Part shown: positions 6,653-15,934 of the stretch, in pieces
How the letters are laid out: each line of letters opens with the position of its first letter
Numbering within the stretch: the stretch's first letter is position 1
NCBI GenBank assembly: GCA_040002435.1
Contig: JBDUEM010000006.1
Coordinates: 1 to 64,000, forward strand
Direction of reading: 5' to 3'
Origin: JANXXV01 sp040002435
Lineage (GTDB): Bacteria; Acidobacteriota; Terriglobia; Bryobacterales; Bryobacteraceae
Length of the DNA stretch: 64,000 nucleotides
Position numbers and translations under genes: made by a program
The notes under the pieces: model-generated
What the model was told of the DNA's origin: nothing
The model's input: only the letters and a program-made list of their open reading frames with translations
The model's database searches: none

Positions 6653-9301
6653 ATGAGAGGAATGTCTCGCGGTCTTTGGTTGCTGGGATTGTTGTATCTG
6701 CTGCCCGCTCATTCGCAAACTGCGGTCCCTAAACTGCGTTTGCCCGACGCCGTGCAACCCGTTAGATATGTGGTGGACCTGAAGCTGCTGCCGGGCGAGG
6801 ATCCATTTGAGGGCCGCATCGACATCGAGGTCGACGTGCGCCGGCCAACTTCCGTGATCTGGATCCACGCCAACGCACTGGAAATCCAATCGGTGCACTT
6901 TCAATCTCCGTCCAGTACAACGGCGATGAACGCCGATGCGCACGAGAACGACCTGGTGGGATTGCGGTCGCCCGCGCCGTTGCCGCCGGGAAGAGGATCG
7001 ATTCATATTTCTTACCGGGGCCAAGTCAGCCGAATCCTTACCGACGGGCTATTTCAGCAGCGTTACAACGGCGATTGGTACCTGTTCAGTAAATTCGAAC
7101 CGGTAACCGCGCGCAGGGCATTTCCCTGCTTTGACGAACCCTCGTTCAAGACGCCCTGGCGCATCACTCTGCACGTTCCCGAAAAACTGCGCGCTTTCTC
7201 CAATGCGCCGATGATGTCGGAGGAGCCCGAATCAGGAGGGTTGAAGGCGGTGAAATTTGCGGAGAGCAAGCCGCTGCCTTCCTACCTGGTGGCCCTGGCA
7301 GTTGGCCCCTTCGACGTGGTAGATGCCGGAAAGGCGGGCCGCAACGGCGTACCGCTGCGCATCATCGTTCCACGAGGACGAGCCGCCGAAGCGGCGTCTG
7401 CGGCGGCCCAAAGTCCGAAGATTGTAGAAGCACTGGAGAGATACTTTGCGGTTCCGTTCCCTTACGAAAAACTCGATCAGGTAGCCGTCCCCTTGACCAC
7501 GGCCTGGGGCGCAATGGAAAACGCAGGCATGATCGCTTATGGCAGCAGCCTTCTGCTCACGCCGCCACAACAGGACACCGAAGTCAGGGAGAGGGACCGC
7601 GTTTCCGTGATGGCGCACGAGATTTCCCACCAGTGGTTCGGCGATCTGGTGACCACGGCCTGGTGGAACGACATCTGGCTGAACGAGGCGTTTGCGAGCT
7701 GGCTTTCGTCCAAGATGCTGATGGAGCTCCGGCCCGATTGGAAAGTGAATCTCGACGCCGCCGTCAGCCGGAATAGCGCGATGAATTCCGACAAGCTGGT
7801 CTCCGCGCGTACCATCCGGCAGCCGATTGAGGTGCCGGGTGACATCGCGAACGCGTTCGACGGGATTACTTATGTGAAGGGCTCGGCGGTTATCAGAATG
7901 TTTGAGAACTACTTGGGTGCGGGAGTCTTTCAGAGGGGTGTGCAATTGTTCCTGGCCCGGCATGCCTGGAAGAACGCCGATGCGAACGACTTTCTTGCCG
8001 CGCTCAACACTGCTGCCGGAAAGGACGTGGGCAGCTTATTTTCCAGCTTTTTGAACCAGGGTGGGACGCCGCTGCTCCACATCGACGTTTCCTGCGGGGC
8101 GAAGTCGGCGCCCGTAGTACATTTGCGGCAGGAGCGGTATCTTCCACTCGGTTCTGAAGGCTCCACGCAGAGCATTTGGAAAATTCCTGTTTGCCTCACG
8201 CGGAGTGCTGGAACGGCAGCGGAGCGGCAATGCGTCACGGTGACTCGACAGTCCCAGGATTTCGTCTTGGAGGGATCGAAAGAATGCCCTTCCTGGGTGA
8301 TGTCCAACCAGAACGGCGCCGGTTACTACAGGACGGCATATGACGGGCCCTGGCTTGCGAAGCTGATGCGGAATGGCATGCCGCAACTGAACACTTCCGA
8401 ACAGCTTGGGATATTGAATGACACCAGCGCGCTATTCTCAGGCGGGTTACTGAATGCCGCCGACGCCCTTGGCACCAGTGTACGCTTCGCCGGCGATCCC
8501 GACCGGCATATCGTGCAGGCGACGATTGGCATGATCGCGGCAGCGGCTGAATTAACGCCGCCTGAATACCGGCCGAACCTTGGGAGGCTGATTCAATCAG
8601 CTTACGGCGCTCGGGCTCGTTCGCTGGGTTGGTCTCCGAAGAGTGGTGAGTCCGGCGATGATAGGCTGCTGCGGCCAGCCCTGCTTCCTTTGGTGGCCAT
8701 CTCCGGCGCAGACACGGCGCTGCGCGATGAGGGAACGCGATTGGCGACGGCCTGGCTCGACGACCGCCAGGCAGTGGATCCAGATCTGGTCGCAACGGCA
8801 TTGTCGATAGCCGCCTGGAATGGCGATAAGGTCTTCTTCAACCGTCTGGTGGCGGAGTTGAGGCGCAGCAAGCTGCAACGCGAACGGATCCAGATCGTGA
8901 GCGGGTTAAAGTCCTTTGGAGATCCCGCCCTGGCGCGCTCGGCGCTGGAGTTACTGTTTGCCAGGGACCTGGAACCTAGGGAGCTGACGTCTCTTTTGAC
9001 GCCATCGCGCAAGGAGACAAGGCCGGTCGTATGGGATTTTGTGAAATCTCATTTCGACGAGCTGAACGCCAGACTTCCGGGTGCCAGGGGAATTCCGTTT
9101 GCAGCGCAACTTCCGCTGACCGCCGCGGGTTTTTGCACTGAACAGCAGAGGCGCGACGTGGAATCGTTTTTCAGTGGGAGAATGGAGAAATTGAAGGGTG
9201 GGATGCGTAATCTGGCAAGTACCGTGGAAAATATCCGGCTGTGCGAGAAACGCACGGCGGCCCTGCAACCTGGAATTATATCTTTTTTAAAGCCATACTA
9301 A
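6653..9301 (+). CDS. M1 family aminopeptidase, exported
   Basis: About 882 residues with an N-terminal signal peptide (SRGLWLLGLLYLLPAHSQ), so periplasmic or secreted. It carries both M1 hallmarks: the substrate-recognition loop GAMEN at 286-290 and the zinc site HEISH at 322-326 with the third ligand Glu345 (HExxH-x18-E), as in aminopeptidase N. Later residues form the helical ERAP1-like C-terminal domain. The expected role is removal of N-terminal residues from peptides. Possible starts are GTG 6647, ATG 6653 and ATG 6662; none has a clear ribosome site, and it sits 9 bp after the acetyltransferase stop. A 14-bp direct repeat straddles its stop codon and the gap to the next gene. Confidence 0.93.
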   Translation: MRGMSRGLWLLGLLYLLPAHSQTAVPKLRLPDAVQPVRYVVDLKLLPGEDPFEGRIDIEVDVRRPTSVIWIHANALEIQSVHFQSPSSTTAMNADAHENDLVGLRSPAPLPPGRGSIHISYRGQVSRILTDGLFQQRYNGDWYLFSKFEPVTARRAFPCFDEPSFKTPWRITLHVPEKLRAFSNAPMMSEEPESGGLKAVKFAESKPLPSYLVALAVGPFDVVDAGKAGRNGVPLRIIVPRGRAAEAASAAAQSPKIVEALERYFAVPFPYEKLDQVAVPLTTAWGAMENAGMIAYGSSLLLTPPQQDTEVRERDRVSVMAHEISHQWFGDLVTTAWWNDIWLNEAFASWLSSKMLMELRPDWKVNLDAAVSRNSAMNSDKLVSARTIRQPIEVPGDIANAFDGITYVKGSAVIRMFENYLGAGVFQRGVQLFLARHAWKNADANDFLAALNTAAGKDVGSLFSSFLNQGGTPLLHIDVSCGAKSAPVVHLRQERYLPLGSEGSTQSIWKIPVCLTRSAGTAAERQCVTVTRQSQDFVLEGSKECPSWVMSNQNGAGYYRTAYDGPWLAKLMRNGMPQLNTSEQLGILNDTSALFSGGLLNAADALGTSVRFAGDPDRHIVQATIGMIAAAAELTPPEYRPNLGRLIQSAYGARARSLGWSPKSGESGDDRLLRPALLPLVAISGADTALRDEGTRLATAWLDDRQAVDPDLVATALSIAAWNGDKVFFNRLVAELRRSKLQRERIQIVSGLKSFGDPALARSALELLFARDLEPRELTSLLTPSRKETRPVVWDFVKSHFDELNARLPGARGIPFAAQLPLTAAGFCTEQQRRDVESFFSGRMEKLKGGMRNLASTVENIRLCEKRTAALQPGIISFLKPY

Positions 9302-9315
9302 TTTAAAGCCATACT
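9286..9315 (+). repeat. 14-bp tandem direct repeat across the aminopeptidase stop codon
   Basis: TTTAAAGCCATACT occurs at 9286-9299 and again at 9302-9315, separated by AA (period 16). The first copy encodes the last residues of the aminopeptidase and contributes the T of its TAA stop. The second ends two bases before the ATG of the receptor gene at 9318. This looks like a local duplication or slippage product; it leaves the receptor gene without a recognisable Shine-Dalgarno sequence. Confidence 0.85.
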
Positions 9316-9317
9316 GA

Positions 9318-12300
9318 ATGCGCCTGCGCCGAAAAACCCGAGCCGCACTACTCTTCGCCGTTTGCGTTTTCCCCTTTGTTTTACAAGGGCAGATTACGGG
9401 AGACATCGAAATTCGAGTGAGCGATCCGACGCATTCCTCAATTCCAGAGGCGCGCGTCGGCATCAGGAATCAGGAAATGCAGTCGACGCGGCTGACATCC
9501 TCCGGTCCGGATGGAGTGGCCGTCTTCCGGCAGCTGGCTCCCGGAAACTACGATGTCAAGGTGGAGTATGCGTCGTTCTCGGCCTTTCTGGCGGAGGCGC
9601 AGGTGCAGAGCGGCATCACTACCACCGTAGAAGTCATCCTGCAGATTCGGCCTTCCGGGCAGCGCATCAGTGTACGTCTCCCCGCCAAACCGGTGAACGT
9701 GGTCAACCCCCAATTGCAGACGGCCCTGCAAGCCGATCAGATTGCGGCGCTGCCAATTGGCACGGTGCGAGGGCCGCTCTCGTTGGGAGGCGGCACAATT
9801 CTATCGCTGGCGGCAACCGCGCCGGGGGTAACGGCCGAACTGCCGCGCAGCAACGTTCAAAACCCGGGCAGCTTCAGCGCCAATGGCAATCGGGGCCGGG
9901 CCAACAACATCACACTGGACAATGCGACAGCCACCGATGTGATCACCGGCGGTGTCATGGGACTGCAGACGGTTCCGATTGATGCCGTGCGCGAGTTCAA
10001 TCTCATCACCACCAACCCCGGCGCCGAGTTCGGGCGGAACTCAGGCTCGCAGGTGCAGATTCTGACCAAGAGCGGAAGCAATCAGTTTCACGGGAGTTTG
10101 TTTGAGTTCTTTCGCAACGGCGCGTTAAATGCGCGGGATTACTTCGACCGCACCGGGGCGTCCACGCCGATCAACAGCCACGATTTCGGATTGACCGCGG
10201 GAGTACCGCTGCGCCGGGACCGCGTCTTCTTCTTCGGAAGCTACCAAAAAATCATTACGCGCGGCTCGGGAAGTACGCGCGTCGCAAACGTAGTCAGCGA
10301 GGACGAACTGACTGGAGTCATTGATCCGACGGCGGCACTGCTGCTCAAGAAGCTGCAAGTGCCCGTAACGGCGGACGGCACCAAGACGAATCCGTCGCCG
10401 CAGCGGGCCGACTTCTATGGCGCCTCCGGCCGCCTGGATTGGAACATCAGCCAGAACGATTACTTTTATGCGCGATTTGGATATGCGGACTATGTTTTCC
10501 GGTCCGCGGCTACCACGTTTTCTCCCAATTCCAACCTGCCGACGCGCGGTTCATCGAATGCGAACACCCCGGTCAATGCCACCGTCTCGCACACCCGGAT
10601 TCTAGGGCCTCGGACCGTAAATCACTTCCTGGCTTCGTTCGCGCGCAGCGTCGCTACGCTGCCTCCGATCTATCCCTTGGGTGGACCTTCGATTGAATTC
10701 AACGACGGCACTTCGGCATTCGGCTGGAACCCGGGAATACCGAATTCCAGGCGGCAGAATACGTTCCAATACGCCGACAGCCTGACCTATAACGCGGGTG
10801 CCCACCAATGGAAAGTGGGCGCCGAAGTGAACAGGACCCAATCGAACAGTTCCACCGATATAAATCTTCGCGGCGTGTTCCGGTTCGCCACGCTGCAGGA
10901 TTTCCTGAACGGCGAGCCTTTGAGTTTCACCCAGCGCTTCGGGAATTCGTACCGCGGCCTGCGCGGTTGGAATCCCAATTTCTACGTGCAGGACGACTAC
11001 CGCTTCCGGCCGCACCTCACCTTTAACCTCGGCCTGCGGCTGGAGTATGCGGGGTCCATCACGGAAGTGAATAACCTGATTTCGAACCTCGACCTCAGTT
11101 CCACCGGCGCCATTGGTGAAGCGGGCGTAGGTCCCCTTGGCGCCTTCGCAGTGGGGGGAGCCACGGTGGCTCCAAGTTGGAACTGGGGCCCGCGAGCCGG
11201 CTTTGCCTGGAATCCGAGGGGCGGGAAATTTACCCTCCGCGGCGGCTACGGCATCTTATACGATTTTCTTTTTCTGGGTCTGACGGCAAATAACCTGCGC
11301 GCACTTCCGCCCTTCATGTATCAGTTCGACCTCACGGGGACGCAGATCAGCGGCAATAACAGCTTTGCCAACCTGGTGGCCGGGACATCGATGTTCCAGC
11401 GCCAGAGCCGTTCCGCCGTGGGCTCCTTTCCGGAAGATATCCGTAATTTTGGATCCATCACACCGGTGGACCGCGGCGTCAGGAATCCGCAGGTTCAACA
11501 GTGGAGCCTCACGGTGCAGAGGACTCTTCCCTTGCAGCTGCTCTTCCGTGGATCCTACGTCGGAGTGAAGGGAAATTATTTGCAGCGGCAGCGCCCCGTC
11601 AACACCATTGCACCCGGGCTCTTCACTGCGCCTGCGTCTTCCGCCGAAGAACAAGCCATGCAGTCCGCCGGCGAATTTGATCGCGTCAGCCTGCTGTTGA
11701 ATGGAGTGAACTCGGCCAGTGGACGACTCGACCCAAGGTTCAACGCGGTTACCCTAACCGATTCTTCGGCAAACTCCAATTACCATTCGGCGCAGTTTTA
11801 CTTGCGAAGACTCATTTCATCGGGGTACGGATTTACCGTCGCCTATACTGTTTCCAAATCCATCGATGACGTCTCCGACGCGCAGGGCGGCTTTCCAAAC
11901 GACGGCGCCGGACAGCAAAACCCCTTCGACAATCGCAATAATCGGGCAGTATCGGCCTTCGACCTGCCGCAAAGGCTGGTCATAACGCATACCTTCGAAT
12001 CGACGCAGGCTTTCGGAATACAGAATCCCCTGCTGCGCCGGATCGCGAAAGACTGGCAATTTGACGGGACTTTCCAAGCGCAGTCGGGCGTACCCATCAC
12101 GCTGCTGGCGGGCTCGCGCCTGGGCTTGGCGGACACTTCCCTGCTCGGAGGCCTGGGGAATGTACGGCCCAATGCCGACGGAGTCACGCGATTGCAATTC
12201 ACCGCCGATCCCGGCGCCGGAGACAAGAACCCGAACAAAGTGGTCGGCTCCGGTCTCTCCGCGCCGCTGGTGGGAAGCTTCGGGACCCTGGGCCGCAACA

Positions 12301-12527
12301 CGCTGCGCTTGAATCCCTTTCTTCAGGCGGACTGGATGGTGGGACGAACCTTCAACCTCACGGAGACCGTGCGGCTGCGCATGCAGGTGCAAGCGTACAA
12401 CGTCTTCAACAATACGACGTTCACCAACCCCGGCCGGGTTCTGGCAAGCCCCTCTACCTTCGGCTACTATGCGGACACAGATTCCGACGCGCGCAATTTC
12501 CAGGTAGTCTTGCGAATTCTTTGGTAA
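9318..12527 (+). CDS. Oar-like TonB-dependent receptor with carboxypeptidase-regulatory domain
   Basis: 1069 residues for outer-membrane transport of an unknown ligand. Order seen: signal peptide (about 1-22), a carboxypeptidase regulatory-like beta-sandwich (about 25-105: GDIEIRVSDPTHSSIPEARV, LAPGNYDVKVEYASF), a plug-like region (ALQADQIAALPIG, NGNRGRANNITLDNA, AVREFNLITTNPGAEFGRNSG), then a long beta-barrel (FFRNGALNARDYFDRTG, FYVQDDYRFRPHLTFNLGLRLEY) ending in a hydrophobic strand FQVVLRILW with terminal aromatic. This is the large receptor family expanded in Acidobacteriota and related to Myxococcus Oar. It lies 16 bp after the aminopeptidase, so peptide-related uptake is conceivable but unproven. 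It is convergent with the next gene with one base between them. Confidence 0.9.
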   Translation: MRLRRKTRAALLFAVCVFPFVLQGQITGDIEIRVSDPTHSSIPEARVGIRNQEMQSTRLTSSGPDGVAVFRQLAPGNYDVKVEYASFSAFLAEAQVQSGITTTVEVILQIRPSGQRISVRLPAKPVNVVNPQLQTALQADQIAALPIGTVRGPLSLGGGTILSLAATAPGVTAELPRSNVQNPGSFSANGNRGRANNITLDNATATDVITGGVMGLQTVPIDAVREFNLITTNPGAEFGRNSGSQVQILTKSGSNQFHGSLFEFFRNGALNARDYFDRTGASTPINSHDFGLTAGVPLRRDRVFFFGSYQKIITRGSGSTRVANVVSEDELTGVIDPTAALLLKKLQVPVTADGTKTNPSPQRADFYGASGRLDWNISQNDYFYARFGYADYVFRSAATTFSPNSNLPTRGSSNANTPVNATVSHTRILGPRTVNHFLASFARSVATLPPIYPLGGPSIEFNDGTSAFGWNPGIPNSRRQNTFQYADSLTYNAGAHQWKVGAEVNRTQSNSSTDINLRGVFRFATLQDFLNGEPLSFTQRFGNSYRGLRGWNPNFYVQDDYRFRPHLTFNLGLRLEYAGSITEVNNLISNLDLSSTGAIGEAGVGPLGAFAVGGATVAPSWNWGPRAGFAWNPRGGKFTLRGGYGILYDFLFLGLTANNLRALPPFMYQFDLTGTQISGNNSFANLVAGTSMFQRQSRSAVGSFPEDIRNFGSITPVDRGVRNPQVQQWSLTVQRTLPLQLLFRGSYVGVKGNYLQRQRPVNTIAPGLFTAPASSAEEQAMQSAGEFDRVSLLLNGVNSASGRLDPRFNAVTLTDSSANSNYHSAQFYLRRLISSGYGFTVAYTVSKSIDDVSDAQGGFPNDGAGQQNPFDNRNNRAVSAFDLPQRLVITHTFESTQAFGIQNPLLRRIAKDWQFDGTFQAQSGVPITLLAGSRLGLADTSLLGGLGNVRPNADGVTRLQFTADPGAGDKNPNKVVGSGLSAPLVGSFGTLGRNTLRLNPFLQADWMVGRTFNLTETVRLRMQVQAYNVFNNTTFTNPGRVLASPSTFGYYADTDSDARNFQVVLRILW

Positions 12528-12528
12528 T

Positions 12529-12816
12529 TTAGCTGGCGGACCCGGCGATCAGCGCCAGCATGTTCCAGGCAACGAGCAGCGCGAACAGGATGTTGATGCG
12601 GCCCAGCAACTGGTATTTACCGACGCGCCAGCAATAAACGCCGAGTGCCAGGGCCACCAACTTCACCAACAACAACCCAGCCACTGGGGAGGATGTAAAA
12701 CGCATCATTCCTCTCACCAGGGGATTGGCTTCTTGTACGCCGTTAATCAGAAATGCCACAGTTGTAAGCAGGTCAAGAACCTGTAAGTAGGCATACTGCA
12801 GTATCAGACTGTTCAT
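12529..12816 (-). CDS. Small DUF5658-like integral membrane protein
   Basis: 95 residues with three predicted transmembrane helices. The N-terminal stretch LQVLDLLTTVAFLINGVQEANPLVR matches DUF5658-type proteins, where the Asp in a membrane helix and the EANP motif are conserved. No function is established for the family. Its ATG overlaps the stop of the beta-CASP gene by 4 bp (ATGA), so the two genes are co-translated, although no functional link is obvious. Confidence 0.75.
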   Translation of the reverse strand: MNSLILQYAYLQVLDLLTTVAFLINGVQEANPLVRGMMRFTSSPVAGLLLVKLVALALGVYCWRVGKYQLLGRINILFALLVAWNMLALIAGSAS

Positions 12817-14240
12817 GCGCTCCCGAGAAGTTCAACTGATTGCCCTCGCGACGGAATTTCCACCGGTACGTTCAATTGCTCCCGGATGGCAGCCGCCAAC
12901 GCTTTCTGCGCCGTGATTTCTCCGTGCACGAGAAAGACCTTTTTCAACCCGCGCGCCGCGGGCTTCATCCACTGAATCAAGCCCCGCTGGTCGGCGTGTC
13001 CACTAAGTTCGTTTAGCTTGACCACTTCGGCCCGCAGCCTCATCGGTTCCCCGAAGATGGATACTTCCCGTTGCTGCTCAACGATCTTCCGGCCCAGTGT
13101 AAATTCCGCCTGAAATCCGGTAATAAGCACCATGTTTCGGGGATTTTCTATGTTGTTTTTGAGGTGGTGGAGGATGCGTCCCGCCTCACACATTCCGGAC
13201 GCCGAAATGATTACCATCGGCCCGCGAAGGTCGTTCAGCGCCTTGGATTCTTCCACACTCTCGACATACCGCAAACGTTTGAACCCGAAAGGATCCTCGC
13301 CCTTCTGTGAGAACGCATTGGTTTCGGCATCGAGGTATTCCGGGCTCCGGCGGAACACCTCTGTCGTTCTGAAAGCTAGTGGACTGTCCACGAACATGGG
13401 AATCGACGGGATCTTCTGCTGATTGATGAGCTGATGCAGGACAAAGACAAGTTGCTGCGTTCTTCCCACGGCAAATGCGGGAACAATGACTCGTCCGCCG
13501 CGGTTGGCGGCCCGATTGATGGCGGCAGCCAGTTTATCCTCCACCACACCCATGTCCTGGTGCAGCCTGTCCCCATAGGTGCTCTCCATGATGAGGTAGT
13601 CGCATTCGGAGCATTGTTCTGGATCTGGAATCACGGGCAAATTGGGACGGCCCACATCGCCTGAGAATACCAGCCTTGTTTTTGCCGCGGCTTCCTCCAG
13701 TTCCAGGACCACTGAGGTGGAACCGAGCATGTGGCCCGCGTCTACGGAATGGTAGGTAACGCCGGGACCTACGGTAGCGGGCGCGTGCATCTGGACGCGC
13801 TGGAATCGCTGCAGCACCTGTCCGGCATCGGCAACGCTGTAGATCGGTGTGATCTCGCGGTCTTCAGTGTTCTTGCCAAGCAATTTCTTCCGCCGCCAGC
13901 TCCGCTTATTAATGAACTCGGCATCTTTCTCCTGAATGTGCGCCGAGTCCAGCAGCATCGGTTCGCACAGGTCTGCCGTAGCGGGCGAGGTATAGATGGG
14001 CCCGGTAAATCCATTCTTCGTGAGAGTGGGCAGATTCCCGCTGTGGTCTATATGGGCGTGGGAAAGAACCACCGCATCGATATTGGCCGCGGAAAACGGA
14101 AGGTGGCTGTTACGTTCCCGTGCGTCCTGGCGGCGTCCCTGGTAGGTGCCGCAATCCAGCAGATACTGCCGGTCTTGCACAGTGAGGTGATGCATGGAAC
14201 CAGTAACTGTTTGAGCCGCGCCCCAGAAGGTTAGTTTCAC
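12813..14240 (-). CDS. Metallo-beta-lactamase / beta-CASP RNA-processing nuclease-like protein
   Basis: 475 residues of the CPSF73/YSH1-like bacterial family. The metallo-beta-lactamase core shows the zinc site HAHIDH at 61-66, the later His in SVDAGHMLGS, and SGDVGR. The beta-CASP insertion carries IMESTYGDR and VIVPAFAVGRTQQ, and the C-terminal RNA-metallohydrolase motif is present (LSGHADQRGLIQWM, VFLVHGE). Members cleave RNA endo- or exonucleolytically using two zinc ions; this one is likely cytosolic. The start lies 26 bp from a divergent gene at 14267, so the promoters overlap or face each other in a very short space. Substrate RNA unknown. Confidence 0.88.
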   Translation of the reverse strand: MKLTFWGAAQTVTGSMHHLTVQDRQYLLDCGTYQGRRQDARERNSHLPFSAANIDAVVLSHAHIDHSGNLPTLTKNGFTGPIYTSPATADLCEPMLLDSAHIQEKDAEFINKRSWRRKKLLGKNTEDREITPIYSVADAGQVLQRFQRVQMHAPATVGPGVTYHSVDAGHMLGSTSVVLELEEAAAKTRLVFSGDVGRPNLPVIPDPEQCSECDYLIMESTYGDRLHQDMGVVEDKLAAAINRAANRGGRVIVPAFAVGRTQQLVFVLHQLINQQKIPSIPMFVDSPLAFRTTEVFRRSPEYLDAETNAFSQKGEDPFGFKRLRYVESVEESKALNDLRGPMVIISASGMCEAGRILHHLKNNIENPRNMVLITGFQAEFTLGRKIVEQQREVSIFGEPMRLRAEVVKLNELSGHADQRGLIQWMKPAARGLKKVFLVHGEITAQKALAAAIREQLNVPVEIPSRGQSVELLGSA

Positions 14241-14266
14241 CTTTGAATGATACTCTAGGTCTTCAC

Positions 14267-15934
14267 ATGAAACAGGCAGTTTTGTTAATTCTCATTCTGC
14301 TGCCTTCAGCCATGCTTGCCTGGTGGAACCGTGACATGCCGCAACTCGGCGTCCATCACGACGATGCCATCTATTGGGAAAGCGCGAAGTCCCTGGCAAC
14401 CGGCCAGGGATATCGTCTGCTGAGCTATCCCGGTGAGCCGTTTCAGACCAAGTATCCTCCGCTGTTCCCCGCCCTGCTCTCGGTTGCCTGGAAACTGGAT
14501 CCGGTGTTCCCCCGCAACCTGCAGTGGGCAGCGCTGATCGCGTGGGGGATGATGCCGTTTTACCTGCTTCTGGTGCATCGGGTGATTCGGGACTTCGGGT
14601 TCAGCAATTGGTGGAGCTGGATTATCACCGCCGCCGTCGGGTTCAACGTGATGACGGTGCTGCTGAGCCTGTCCCTGATGTCGGAACTGGCGTTCAGCGT
14701 TTTGCTCTTGACGATCTTGATCCTCGCCGAACGCGACGACATTCCCGGCTGGGGACTCGGACTGCTGGCGGGAGCCGCGTTCCTGTTGCGATCCCTGGCA
14801 TTGCCCCTGGCGCTGACCGTGCCTCTGTGCTTCTGGCTGCGCGGGCGGCGAAGAGATGCCGTCTGGTTCGTATGTACCATGTTGCCCATTCTGGCTTGCT
14901 GGCAGGTCTGGGCGCGGCTGCACCAGGCTTCGATGACCGACGCAACCGGCCTCTATTACACCAATTATTTAGGTTTTCACCTGAAACATGTCCATTTGAA
15001 GGATTTGCCGGTTTTGTTCTGGACCAATCTGGAGGCGTTTTTCTCTGCCACAGGGCGGCTGCTGATCTTCAATCCTGACGAGGGCTTCTGGGCTGTACAG
15101 CTCTCCCGTATCACGAGTTTTGCCGCTCTGATGGGAGCCTACCGCCTGGTGAAGTCGACACGCCGCTATCAATTCGCGGCTTACGCGCTGGGCGCATCCG
15201 TCATGCTCTTGCTATGGCACTATCCGCCAAGCCCACGATTTGTGTACGCGTTGTATCCACTGCTGCTGGCCGGGTGGGTTACAGAAATGAGGCACCTCTT
15301 CGGCATGCTGGCGACCGCTCTACGCAAGCCAAAGCGTGAAGAAAGAATTGCTGCGGTTCTCCTGGGCGGGACCGCTATGGGATATGTTTGCTTGTTCCTC
15401 TGGTTTACTTATGCGGGCTTGGCTATCCTGATGCCATCGCTGCTGGAGAGCCGCCGGGACTGGACAGCGACGCATCTGCCGGTTTTCCAATGGATCAAGA
15501 CGAACACCGATCCAACAGCGGAATTTTTCGCCTACGACGACGTCATGTTGAATCTCTATACCGGCAGGCATGCCGTAGGCAGTCCGATTCCTCCGGATCT
15601 GCTGTTCCATTCCGACGACGCCGGAATCGAGGCATTTGTGAAGGCTACCCCAGCCATGGCGCGGGACAAGTCTCTGGGCTACCTGCTGCTGACCGATTCC
15701 GACTATTCTCGCGACCTACATGAAGACCGGATGCGTTTGCTCCGGAAGACCGTGAGTGAGGATAAGCGATATGAAGAGGTCTATCGCGATCCTCACTGTA
15801 CTGTGTATCGTTACCTGCCGCGTCCGCCGGAACTGCGTCCGCCACCCGTATCGGCGCCCCGCCCGCCGGCAGCCGGAGCCGAAGCTGCAGCCGCGTTTCC
15901 TGCGCCGGAAGAGACCGCAGCCGGAGCCGAATAA
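14267..15934 (+). CDS. GT-C (ArnT/PMT-like) membrane glycosyltransferase-like protein with Pro/Ala-rich tail
   Basis: About 555 residues. The N-terminus is a membrane segment, followed by the GT-C signature loop HHDDAIYWESAKSLATG with Asp32/Asp33, then QTKYPPLFPALL, the usual pattern in polyprenyl-phosphate-sugar-dependent family 39 transferases. About ten hydrophobic helices follow. A soluble region (about 400-520) precedes an unusual low-complexity Pro/Ala/Glu tail (last 40 residues). That tail is encoded by DNA that also encodes, on the opposite strand, the Gly/Arg-rich tail of the FecR-like protein: the two frames overlap tail to tail over 15811-15934. The start at 14267 has AGGT at the right distance. 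Acceptor unknown; lipid, protein or polysaccharide are possible. Confidence 0.78.
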   Translation: MKQAVLLILILLPSAMLAWWNRDMPQLGVHHDDAIYWESAKSLATGQGYRLLSYPGEPFQTKYPPLFPALLSVAWKLDPVFPRNLQWAALIAWGMMPFYLLLVHRVIRDFGFSNWWSWIITAAVGFNVMTVLLSLSLMSELAFSVLLLTILILAERDDIPGWGLGLLAGAAFLLRSLALPLALTVPLCFWLRGRRRDAVWFVCTMLPILACWQVWARLHQASMTDATGLYYTNYLGFHLKHVHLKDLPVLFWTNLEAFFSATGRLLIFNPDEGFWAVQLSRITSFAALMGAYRLVKSTRRYQFAAYALGASVMLLLWHYPPSPRFVYALYPLLLAGWVTEMRHLFGMLATALRKPKREERIAAVLLGGTAMGYVCLFLWFTYAGLAILMPSLLESRRDWTATHLPVFQWIKTNTDPTAEFFAYDDVMLNLYTGRHAVGSPIPPDLLFHSDDAGIEAFVKATPAMARDKSLGYLLLTDSDYSRDLHEDRMRLLRKTVSEDKRYEEVYRDPHCTVYRYLPRPPELRPPPVSAPRPPAAGAEAAAAFPAPEETAAGAE

